This document shows, in pieces, positions 23,903 to 31,589 of a DNA stretch of 64,000 bases (positions are counted from its first letter, which is position 1; every line of letters begins with the position of its first letter). Under the pieces are notes generated by a model, which saw only the letters and a list, made by a program, of their open reading frames with translations, was not told the origin of the DNA and did not search any database. The position numbers were made by a program, and so were the translations under genes. The stretch comes from Gillisella terrae (lineage in GTDB: Bacteria; Pseudomonadota; Alphaproteobacteria; Rhizobiales; Rhizobiaceae), in NCBI RefSeq assembly GCF_004801395.1, contig NZ_SSOA01000005.1:172754-236753 (forward strand), written 5' to 3'.

Positions 23903-24336
23903 AGGCGAGCGGAAAAGAAGTCACGATCGTGATGATCGAAGATGATGAGGGCCATGCGCGCCTCATCGAAAAGAATGTTCGGCGCGCTGGCGTCAACAAT
24001 GAGATCATCCCCTTTACAGATGGCGGCTCCGCGCTGGATTTTATCCTGGGCGAAGATCGCAGCGGCGTTGTGTCCATTGATCGCTATCTGCTGGTGTTGC
24101 TGGATTTGAACCTGCCCGATATGCAAGGCACGGAAATCCTTGATCTTTTGAAGACCAATCCCCACACCAAGCGTTTGCCGATTGTTATTCTCACCACCAC
24201 GGATGATGAGATGGAAATCCAGCGCTGCTACGATCTGGGCGCCAATGTCTACATCACCAAACCGGTGGATTATGATGGCTTTGCTAATGCCATCCGCCAA
24301 TTGGGCATGTTTATTTCCGTGATGCAGGTTCCTTGA
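23899..24336 (+). CDS. Single-domain response regulator (Rcp1-like)
   Basis: 145 residues, a receiver alone. Acidic pair in VMIEDDEGHA, phospho-acceptor D69 in VLLDLNLPD, conserved T in VILTTTD and K121 in ITKPVD. The loop after the third strand is longer than in CheY, as in Rcp1-type partners of bacteriophytochromes and CHASE-type kinases. It is translationally coupled to the CHASE3 kinase, its presumed phosphodonor. Output is unknown; such proteins may relay phosphate to other GSR proteins. Confidence 0.9.
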   Translation: MKASGKEVTIVMIEDDEGHARLIEKNVRRAGVNNEIIPFTDGGSALDFILGEDRSGVVSIDRYLLVLLDLNLPDMQGTEILDLLKTNPHTKRLPIVILTTTDDEMEIQRCYDLGANVYITKPVDYDGFANAIRQLGMFISVMQVP

Positions 24337-24390
24337 TCACGCGGGCGGGCAATCACCTGCCCGCTACGAACCCGCGATCCGGGCCGGCGC

Positions 24391-25671
24391 TCACGTCAAC
24401 AGCAGCGCCATGCCTGGAAGCAGGATCAGTAAACCGATTCGCAGGATGTCCATCAAGACAAATGGTGCAAGGCCTTTGAAAATCGTGCGCAGCGAGACAT
24501 CCTGAACCACGGCTTTGAGCACAAAGGCATTCATGCCCACCGGCGGCGTGATCAGGCTGACCTCTGTGACCATGACAATAAAGATACCAAACCAGATAAG
24601 GTTGATACCATGCGCTTCGGCGATGGGGTAAAACACCGGCACGGTCAGCATGATCATCGACAGGCTTTCCAGCACGCAGCCAAGCAGCAGATAGATCACC
24701 AGAATAACAAGGATCAGGCTGATGCGGCTTTCACCGAAGGTGCCGATGAAGGTCTGAATATCCTGTGTCATGCCGGACATATTGACGTAATTGGTGAAGG
24801 TGAGCGCACCAAACAGAATGAAAAACATCATGGCCGAGGTTTTCATCGTCTCATACAGAACGTCAAATAGGCCTTTGAGGCTGAACTTGCCCAGTAAAAT
24901 CGTTAGCAGGAAAGCGCCCCCCGCTCCCATGCCTGCACTCTCGGTTGGGGTGAACACGCCGAGGTAAATGCCGCCCATAACAAAAGCGAACAGCAAGATT
25001 GCCCCGGCTGAGCCCTTCAATGCCCGCACACGCTGCATCAGCGGCAGTTTCGGCTCGGTCGGCAAAGTACCTTTGTAGAAAAATAGCGAAATACGAACGG
25101 CAATGATATAGCCGGTCACCCCGACAATGCCGGGGATGATGCCGGCCAGAAACAGCTTGCCAATATCCTGCTGTGTCATGATGCCGTAAAACACCAAAAT
25201 TACTGAGGGCGGTATCAAAATACCCAGAGTGCCGCCCGCCGCAATCGTCGCCATGGCCAGATGATCGGGATAGCCGAACCGGCGCATAGAGGGCAGAGAT
25301 ATGCGCGCCATGGTCGCGGCTGTCGCCATCGACGATCCGCAGACGGATGAAAAGGCACCGCAGGCCAACACGGTTGCGGTGGCAAGACCGCCTCTTCGGT
25401 GGCGCAGCCAGGCATAGGCGGCGTTATACAATTCCTCGGCAATGCCGGATTGCACCACGAAATATCCCATGATCAAAAACAGCGGCAAGACCGACAAGGA
25501 GTAATCCCGGCCATAATCAAAAAACACCGTGGCCACCAAGGAAAGGGCCGGTGTCATGCCGATGATGGAGGCCACCCCGACCAGTCCCACAGCCGTCATC
25601 GCAAAGGCAATGGGCACACCGGTCAACAGCAGGGTGAGCAAAATTGCAATGCCAACAGGCCAATGCTGCAT
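24391..25671 (-). CDS. TRAP transporter large permease (DctM)
   Basis: 426-residue polytopic membrane protein, about 12 helices, of the DctM family. Start 25671 gives MQHWPVGIAILLTLLLTGVP and lies 5 bp after the small-permease stop; in-frame sequence further upstream overlaps that gene. Landmarks are 'VLPLFLIMGYFVVQSGIAEELYNAAYAWL', 'GTLGILIPPSVILVFYG' and the late 'LITPPVGMNAFVLKAV'. It uses the ion gradient to import the ligand delivered by DctP. Last gene of the dctP-dctQ-dctM operon. Confidence 0.93.
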   Translation of the reverse strand: MQHWPVGIAILLTLLLTGVPIAFAMTAVGLVGVASIIGMTPALSLVATVFFDYGRDYSLSVLPLFLIMGYFVVQSGIAEELYNAAYAWLRHRRGGLATATVLACGAFSSVCGSSMATAATMARISLPSMRRFGYPDHLAMATIAAGGTLGILIPPSVILVFYGIMTQQDIGKLFLAGIIPGIVGVTGYIIAVRISLFFYKGTLPTEPKLPLMQRVRALKGSAGAILLFAFVMGGIYLGVFTPTESAGMGAGGAFLLTILLGKFSLKGLFDVLYETMKTSAMMFFILFGALTFTNYVNMSGMTQDIQTFIGTFGESRISLILVILVIYLLLGCVLESLSMIMLTVPVFYPIAEAHGINLIWFGIFIVMVTEVSLITPPVGMNAFVLKAVVQDVSLRTIFKGLAPFVLMDILRIGLLILLPGMALLLT

Positions 25672-25675
25672 CGAC

Positions 25676-26215
25676 TTAACCTTTGATGGAGGAATGAGAT
25701 GGCGCGAGGAAGGAAGCCATGAGTGAGGCCGCTGCACTGGCAAAAGTACAGAGCGCGCAGAAATAGCCAATCGGGGCAATTGGCAGGCGCAATGTCGTGG
25801 TGACATCGCCGTAAGCCCCAATCTGGCTGGCATGGAGCCAGATTTGCCAGCCAATCAGGGCGAGAATAACGGTGTTGATGATGCCGATGAGGGCGAGACG
25901 CCAGCGTTCAGACCATTTCGGCAGATGGTCGCTTAGCACGTCCACGGTCACATGGCCATTTTCAAGCGTCACGGCAGGCAAGCCCATAAAGATGAGCGAG
26001 ACCAGCAACAGCTCGGTCAATTCGCCAGCCCCCCGCAAGGGGCTGTTGAAAGCGTAGCGACCAATCACGTCGACAATGGTCATGGCCATCATCACGAGAA
26101 GAAGAATGCCGCCTAAAAGCGCCATTATCCGTTGCAACCATATCACCGCTTTGCTTTTCACCGGCCTTGGTGCTGCCGAGGCGAGGTCTTCCGGCAATCT
26201 GTCTTGCGATATCAT
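25676..26215 (-). CDS. TRAP transporter small permease (DctQ)
   Basis: 179 residues with four predicted membrane helices. Characteristic DctQ segments are 'VDVIGRYAFNSPLRGAGELTELLLVSLIFMGLP' and 'NGHVTVDVLSDHLP'. The start overlaps the DctP stop by 4 bp. It scaffolds the large permease. Confidence 0.92.
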   Translation of the reverse strand: MISQDRLPEDLASAAPRPVKSKAVIWLQRIMALLGGILLLVMMAMTIVDVIGRYAFNSPLRGAGELTELLLVSLIFMGLPAVTLENGHVTVDVLSDHLPKWSERWRLALIGIINTVILALIGWQIWLHASQIGAYGDVTTTLRLPIAPIGYFCALCTFASAAASLMASFLAPSHSSIKG

Positions 26216-27225
26216 TTTGAAGCCGTAGCCAGTTCCGACATGAACAGAGCGTGGGCGGCCTTGCCGTCAATGCCGGTTTTCGACACGGCCTCGATCTGGG
26301 CATCAATGGCAGGCTGGAGCGCTTTTTTCCAAGCCGTCAGCTGTTCATCCGTGGCGGGGGAGATTTTAATCTTGCCCTTCATGGCTTCCAGCCCTTTGGC
26401 ATCGGCGCGATCCCACATTTGCCCGGCCATGCGTGCAAGTGCCTCGCCAGTGACGCTGTCAATTTCGGCCTGCTGCTTTGGCGTCAGGCTGCGCCATTTT
26501 GCCTTGTTCATGACAATGAAAAACGAGGTATTGTACAGGCCGCCCGGTACGGTAATAGCCTCATTCAATTCAGGGATCAGCTTGAAAGAATTGACCGATT
26601 CAAACGGAAACAGAATGCCGTCGGCAACGCCCTGGCTCAAAAGCTCATAGGCCTTGGACGATGGCCCTTCAACAGGAACCGCTCCCAATTGGGCAACGAT
26701 CTGGTTGACAAAGCCACCGCCGGTGCGAAGCTTTTGTCCTTTCAGCACATCCACGGCTGTGACGTCGCCTTTTTTCAAAAAGATTTCGCCAGGCCCATGG
26801 GTGAAGACAGCCAGGACTTTGACCTTGTCATACTCCCCAGCCTTAAAGAGCATTTTCTCATAGGTGCGCCAGTAGGCCACCGAAATGGCTTCAGAGCTAT
26901 TGCCCAAAAACGGCAGTTCAGCAAGATTGGTGGTCTTGAAGCGTCCGGCATTATAGCCCTGCACCCCAAAGGTGATATCGGCCACGCCATTGGCCGCCAG
27001 ATCAAACTGCGCAGGTGGCGGCCCCAAGGGGGCTGGCAACATGCTGGCCGTGACTTCGCCGCCAGTCACCTCGGAGATTTTCTGTGCCATGGGCACAATA
27101 ACCTCGGAAACGAGAGGATGTGACGGCGGCAGCCAATTGGCAATTGTCAGCTTTGTTTGTGCAAAAGTGGCAGATGCAAAGCTGAGAGCGGCGGCGGCCG
27201 TGATGGCAAACAAGGTCTTTTTCAT
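26212..27225 (-). CDS. TRAP transporter substrate-binding protein (DctP)
   Basis: 337 residues with a Sec signal peptide (MKKTLFAITAAAALSFASATFA-Q). The mature domain has the DctP carboxylate-binding region, with 'GFVNQIVAQLGAVPV' and the following 'YELLSQGVADGILFP' segment. TRAP binding proteins typically take C4-dicarboxylates, sugar acids or aromatic acids; the MarR gene divergent to this operon leaves an aromatic acid possible, but the ligand is not readable from sequence. Confidence 0.9.
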   Translation of the reverse strand: MKKTLFAITAAAALSFASATFAQTKLTIANWLPPSHPLVSEVIVPMAQKISEVTGGEVTASMLPAPLGPPPAQFDLAANGVADITFGVQGYNAGRFKTTNLAELPFLGNSSEAISVAYWRTYEKMLFKAGEYDKVKVLAVFTHGPGEIFLKKGDVTAVDVLKGQKLRTGGGFVNQIVAQLGAVPVEGPSSKAYELLSQGVADGILFPFESVNSFKLIPELNEAITVPGGLYNTSFFIVMNKAKWRSLTPKQQAEIDSVTGEALARMAGQMWDRADAKGLEAMKGKIKISPATDEQLTAWKKALQPAIDAQIEAVSKTGIDGKAAHALFMSELATASK

Positions 27226-27517
27226 TGTGATCCCTTCTGGCGTTGTTATGGCGCAAGCCCCTCTTGATGGGGGTTTTCTATGCAGTATCGTACACGCTGT
27301 CGATCTCTGCCGGAGTTCATTGCTATTTGTATTTTAGATGAATATTACTGCTTTCCCCTGATCCGTAAACAGAAATAAATTGATAAATTCATATTTCTTC
27401 CGCAATCATCATTTTGCAACCCAAAGCAAAAAATCAGCGGGAGTGTCCCCAGGTTGGCTCTTGACCGGTTTAACGAAGATGATTACCGCGTAAGGCCCAG
27501 AAAGTGGTCAGGTTCTC
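27226..27517. other. Divergent regulatory region dctP / marR
   Basis: About 390 bp separate the two start codons. Near dctP a small hairpin, AAGCCCC (27255-27261) with GGGGTTT, lies in the 5' leader. The middle (27300-27420) is AT-rich and should hold the promoters, but no confident -35/-10 or operator was identified. The part nearest marR is a composite palindromic repeat. Confidence 0.5.
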
Positions 27518-27616
27518 TACAGCGCCTCTCACCATATATGGCGCACAAAGGCTCAAAGTAGCTCTTTAAATCTGTTGCATAATTCCTTAAATCGATTCCG
27601 ATTTAAGGAATTATGC
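27518..27616 (-). repeat. Composite palindromic repeat, copy 2 (inverted)
   Basis: Reverse-orientation copy of the element at 251-350. Its A unit is a perfect 18-bp-armed palindrome, GCATAATTCCTTAAATCG (27577-27594) / CGATTTAAGGAATTATGC (27599-27616). The B unit contains CCATATATGGCGCAC. The A unit abuts the marR start codon, and its right arm supplies AAGGAA about 10 bases before that ATG. Confidence 0.85.
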
Positions 27617-27619
27617 AGT

Positions 27620-28129
27620 ATGTCGCGATTGAGCCTCTCATCCGGGATTACCGACAAGCCAAACAGCGAGACAGCCTTGAACGCCAAACACACAAGTACG
27701 ACGCACTTCAAGAGAAACTGGCCTTTCTACTGGATCAGCCGGGTCAATGCGCGCTACGTTCAGATTCTCGATGCGCGTTTGAAACCCATCGGCATTGATG
27801 TGCCGAGGTGGCGTGTGCTGATGTCACTCTATGAAGACACCTATCTGTCGATCTCGGAAATTGCTGAATTTTCGACGATGCGGCTTAATACCACCACCAA
27901 GGTGGTGCAGAGAATGATCGCGGATGGCCAATTGGTAACCCGCGTGCGGCCCTCAGATGCCCGTGTCACCGAAGCATGTTTGACGGCGGAAGGTGATCGT
28001 CTGCGGGCGCTTGCATTCATAGAGGCAAAAGAGGTGTTCGAGGTTAGCTTTCAAGACGTCAGCGAAGAAGAAATGGCCGTTCTCAATACAATCCTTGGCA
28101 AAGTGTTTGATAAGCTCAACACATTGTAA
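27620..28129 (+). CDS. MarR family transcriptional regulator
   Basis: 169 residues from ATG 27620. The winged helix is 'LSISEIAEFSTMRLNTTTKVVQRMIADGQLVTRVRPSDAR', with helical dimerisation ends. The only ribosome-site candidate, AAGGAA, is part of the preceding palindromic repeat, so the mRNA start region could fold into a strong hairpin that hides it. It is divergent to the TRAP operon and is its likely regulator, sensing an organic or aromatic acid as MarR proteins often do. Confidence 0.85.
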   Translation: MSRLSLSSGITDKPNSETALNAKHTSTTHFKRNWPFYWISRVNARYVQILDARLKPIGIDVPRWRVLMSLYEDTYLSISEIAEFSTMRLNTTTKVVQRMIADGQLVTRVRPSDARVTEACLTAEGDRLRALAFIEAKEVFEVSFQDVSEEEMAVLNTILGKVFDKLNTL

Positions 28130-28147
28130 GGGCCGCAGAAAAGCGTT

Positions 28148-29200
28148 TTATCCCGTCGCGTCGGGGACAGCAAGGCTGACCATGACTTCGGCGACGGCAC
28201 CTCGTTCACGCGATGGATAATGGATGCCGCTGCCAATCGCATCCGCCATGGATTTGATGATTCTGTGGCCAAGCCCGGTGGAGGTTGCGTTTTTATGTTC
28301 GCTCGCCAGTCCAACGCCTTGATCTTCCACGGCAAGTTTGGCTAGCCCCTTGTCGTGCTGTTTGAAACTCACATGGATCTTGCCAGCCGTTCCTTCCGGA
28401 TAGGCATATTTCAGGGCGTTGGTCACCAATTCGCTGACAATCATTCCCGCAGAGACGGCTTTATCGGCTGGCAGTTCAATCGGATCAGCATCAAGCACAA
28501 TCTCAATCAGGTTTTTCCCCGTATCGATTGTGCTGGAAATATCCTTGATCAGGGCATCAAGATAGCGATCCATTGCGACATCATTGACATGCTCCGATGT
28601 GTAGAGGCTGCGATGCATACCGGCAATTGCCGATATACGGCTTTGTGTTTCGGTCAAGGCTTGTCGCAACTGTTCGTTATCGGTGGCCCCCGCCTGGAGG
28701 CGCAAAAGACTTGCAACCAGCGCCAGACTGTTGGCCACTCTATGGTTCATTTCCGCTAGCAGCGTTTCTGCACGCTCTTTGCCACGGCGAATTTCTTCAT
28801 CCGCCTGCTGTTTTTCCTGCCGCAGGCGTGCCGTGCTCACGGTCTGGCGAATGGCGTCTTCCAGAAGATCGAAAAAATCCTCATCCACGCTTTTGATGAC
28901 ATAGTCGGCGGCCCCAGCCTTGATTGCGTCGATCGCCACCCGCGCCTCATTTGAGCCAGTGATGTAGATAACGGGCACATCAATCTGGGATGTGCGCATT
29001 TGCTCAAGAACGTCGTGGCCGGTGGTGTTTTCGAGATAGTGATCAAGAATCACAACATCAAAAGGCTCTTGCTGCAAAAGCAACAGGGCGGCCTGGGCAT
29101 CACTATCGTGGCGGACAACACAATTGCGGCGGCCAAGCTTTTTCTTCACCAATTGGGCCAGAGCCAAGTCATCATCAATATGCAGGATACGCAGATCCAT
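28148..29200 (-). CDS. Receiver-histidine kinase hybrid (N-terminal REC, HisKA_2 kinase)
   Basis: 350 residues. The N-terminal receiver has acidic HIDDD, phospho-acceptor D53 in VVILDHYL and K103 in DYVIKSVD. A coiled-coil linker leads to a HisKA_2 domain with phospho-acceptor H153 in LAEMNHRVANSLALVASLLRLQA, then an HATPase region with N-box 'ELVTNALKYAYPEG' and 'GLGHRIIKSMADAIGSG'. No membrane segment. The reversed order (receiver before kinase) indicates a soluble kinase controlled by phosphorylation from another kinase. Convergent with marR; partner not evident. Confidence 0.88.
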   Translation of the reverse strand: MDLRILHIDDDLALAQLVKKKLGRRNCVVRHDSDAQAALLLLQQEPFDVVILDHYLENTTGHDVLEQMRTSQIDVPVIYITGSNEARVAIDAIKAGAADYVIKSVDEDFFDLLEDAIRQTVSTARLRQEKQQADEEIRRGKERAETLLAEMNHRVANSLALVASLLRLQAGATDNEQLRQALTETQSRISAIAGMHRSLYTSEHVNDVAMDRYLDALIKDISSTIDTGKNLIEIVLDADPIELPADKAVSAGMIVSELVTNALKYAYPEGTAGKIHVSFKQHDKGLAKLAVEDQGVGLASEHKNATSTGLGHRIIKSMADAIGSGIHYPSRERGAVAEVMVSLAVPDATG

Positions 29201-29735
29201 GGCCGTCCCTTTGATAAAATCCCATGCCCCAAAGCCATCGCAGTGCAGCGAACAATAAGTCTTTGCGCTAAATGCTTACAATTTCTATTGTTTAAAGCAT
29301 AGCGGCAAAAATTAGGCACGCACACTTTCCCACATGGATAAAGTTGAGAATCCCGTTCTATGCAACTGTGGCATTTTATGCAAACCTGCAACTTTAGGCA
29401 CTTGTAACCCGACTTTGGGCGAAAATGGACACTCTCAGCCCGCGTTTGTGCCAAAGTCATGATGCGGTGATCGGCGATAATGCGCAGTTGCCATGCGAAA
29501 ATCGATATGGTTGGTTTGCTCGATTATGTGCTAGCCCGCCCCCTGAAGAAACCGAATTTGAAGAAACAGAATTTGGCGAAACGAATTTGACGATGGAATC
29601 ACCCAGCCGATTCAATCGACAGGTTCGTCCAATGGGTTGCGACAAAGCCATGCACGCGGCAACACGCGGTTGAGACTGTTGGTTGCTGGTGCGGGCTACG
29701 GCAATATGGGTGCCTTGAGGTGGAACAGGGAAGAC
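29201..29735. other. Intergenic region with 15-nt repeats upstream of FUSC gene
   Basis: About 535 bp without a convincing gene. Three head-to-tail copies of a GAAAC-n-GAATTTG unit lie at 29548-29590 (15, 15 and 13 nt). Short open frames exist on both strands, but their composition looks random. Promoters for the divergent kinase and the FUSC gene should be here; none is clear. Confidence 0.45.
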
Positions 29736-31589
29736 ATGCAAGACCTGCGCGATCATAATTCGGGTGTTGGCAAACATTCCAGCCTGCCTGTCACCCTGCG
29801 CCGCATGGCGCGGTGGCTGGAATTGCGCTCCTTTGGGCTGACGCCCGAGCATTTTACGCTGGCCGAGGCAAGGCGCGCAGCGGTGGCGGTGGCGGTGCCT
29901 CTTGTGCTGGTGGTTGGCTCTGGCCAATATCATATGGGCTGGGCCATTTTTGCATCCTTCTGGACGTGTCTTTGCGATAGTCCGGGATCTGACAAGCAGC
30001 GCCGTTTCCAACTGTTGCTCTTTGCGCTGTGTGGAACCCTGATCGCGTTTGGGGGGGCGTGGGTTGCCTCGCTTGGCTATCCGGTGCCGCTGATTGCCGG
30101 TCCGTTGCTGGTGTTTGCCTCTGTGCTTTTGCCTTCAAGGCTTCCGCATTCCGGCATGGTATCAACGCTTCTGGCTGTGGTCAGTGTTGTTGCTGTTGGC
30201 TTTCCCAAACCCTTGGTGCCTGCCGCTGTGCAAGCGCTGGCCTTTCTGGGGGGAAGCCTTTGGGCCTTTGTGCTGATCACCTGGTTGATGCGCATTGATC
30301 CGTGGCTGCCTGTTCGCCAGTCGGCAAGCGCTGTACTGATGCGGCTGACGGATATGGTCAGCGACCTCGTGGTGACGGCGGATCGTCCTCATCGGGATTA
30401 TCAATGGCATCCCGATCATGCGACCCATAGACGTTCTGTGCGGATGGCCATTGAGCGTTTGCGTCTGTTGATGGTCCGCTATCAGGGCGCGTCTGCAAAA
30501 CAGTTTCGGCCCTTTGCCACATTGCATCACTCCAGCGAGACCATTTTCAGTGCCTTGATTGCGCTGGATCACGCCTTCATTGTTAAAAAAGGTCGCTCAG
30601 AAGATCGAATCGCCTGTGCATTTGCCATCTTGGATGCGCTGAACGCCAGTCGCGCGGCGCTGAAAAAATGGTCAGCAAGCGAACCGGTGTTCATCAAGGC
30701 GCTGGAGCGACTGCATCAGGCAAGTGTCGCCATGCAGGATGAAACGCTGAAGGGTTGTCTTTTGGCTGTCGAGCAGGCCTTGCGCCGCACCATGCTGCCA
30801 TTTGAGCAGCCTCAGGCTGTCTTGAGCTTTACGCATAGCGCCCATGAAGGTGTCATGCCGCTTAATGTTGCTTTTCGCCATGCGCTTCGGCAGGCAACAG
30901 CCGTGCTGGCGGTCTATTATGTCGCGCTTATTTTCAGCTTCGGCTATCCCTATTGGGCCACCATGGCGGTTGTGGTTGTATTGCAAGGGGCGGCGCGGTT
31001 CACATGGACCCGGGGCGTGGAGCGGATTTTGGGCAGTTCACTGGGCGGTATTCTCACGCTTGGCTTTTTGCATTTTGTTGATCAGCCATTGATTCTGGCG
31101 CTGATTGTTGTGCCGCTGGCTGGTCTGACTATTGCGCTGCGCAGTGTCAATTACACCGTGTTCGTCCTCTTTTTGACGATGCTGTTTATTATGGTCACCG
31201 AGATGCTGCAATCCGGTGCCGGTGTTGCCTCTGCGCGTATTGTTGACAACACGGTTGGCAGTTTGACTGCCCTTGTCGCCATTCTCGTGCTGTGGCCGGA
31301 TTTTGGCTCACCCTTGTCGGCATTGATTCAGGAAGGGTTGAGAGCCAATCAGGCCTATCTTGACGCGGTTGAAAGCGGTGCAGATCTTCAAACCATCATC
31401 AAGGCCCGACGGGCTGCGGGCCTTGCCAGTACGGCTGCCGAAGTCGCCATCCACGATCTTGGCGGCCTCTTGCGTCGTTTTAACCGGGTGTCCGAAGAGG
31501 ATGGCGCAGCCCTTCGCGATCTTCGCCTGCTTGCAGGCGAAGCGGCAGGAGCGTGGCATCGTCGTCTTCAACAAAATGACAAGCCTTAA
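29736..31589 (+). CDS. FUSC family efflux protein (AaeB/YccS-like)
   Basis: 617 residues from ATG 29736 (AGGGAAG site). Two clusters of membrane helices (residues about 40-180 and 390-520) are each followed by a cytoplasmic domain, the duplicated arrangement of FUSC proteins such as the p-hydroxybenzoate exporter AaeB. The second cluster contains the family segment 'YPYWATMAVVVVLQGAARFTWTRGVERILGSSLGG'. It lies next to aromatic-oxidation genes, so export of an aromatic acid is a reasonable inference. Convergent with the hydroxylase genes. Confidence 0.85.
   Translation: MQDLRDHNSGVGKHSSLPVTLRRMARWLELRSFGLTPEHFTLAEARRAAVAVAVPLVLVVGSGQYHMGWAIFASFWTCLCDSPGSDKQRRFQLLLFALCGTLIAFGGAWVASLGYPVPLIAGPLLVFASVLLPSRLPHSGMVSTLLAVVSVVAVGFPKPLVPAAVQALAFLGGSLWAFVLITWLMRIDPWLPVRQSASAVLMRLTDMVSDLVVTADRPHRDYQWHPDHATHRRSVRMAIERLRLLMVRYQGASAKQFRPFATLHHSSETIFSALIALDHAFIVKKGRSEDRIACAFAILDALNASRAALKKWSASEPVFIKALERLHQASVAMQDETLKGCLLAVEQALRRTMLPFEQPQAVLSFTHSAHEGVMPLNVAFRHALRQATAVLAVYYVALIFSFGYPYWATMAVVVVLQGAARFTWTRGVERILGSSLGGILTLGFLHFVDQPLILALIVVPLAGLTIALRSVNYTVFVLFLTMLFIMVTEMLQSGAGVASARIVDNTVGSLTALVAILVLWPDFGSPLSALIQEGLRANQAYLDAVESGADLQTIIKARRAAGLASTAAEVAIHDLGGLLRRFNRVSEEDGAALRDLRLLAGEAAGAWHRRLQQNDKP

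Noticed and set aside
29457..30011. 184-codon minus-strand frame upstream of and overlapping the FUSC gene
   Set aside because: Overlaps the start of a well-supported membrane protein gene; translation is Arg/His/Gln-rich with no family features.
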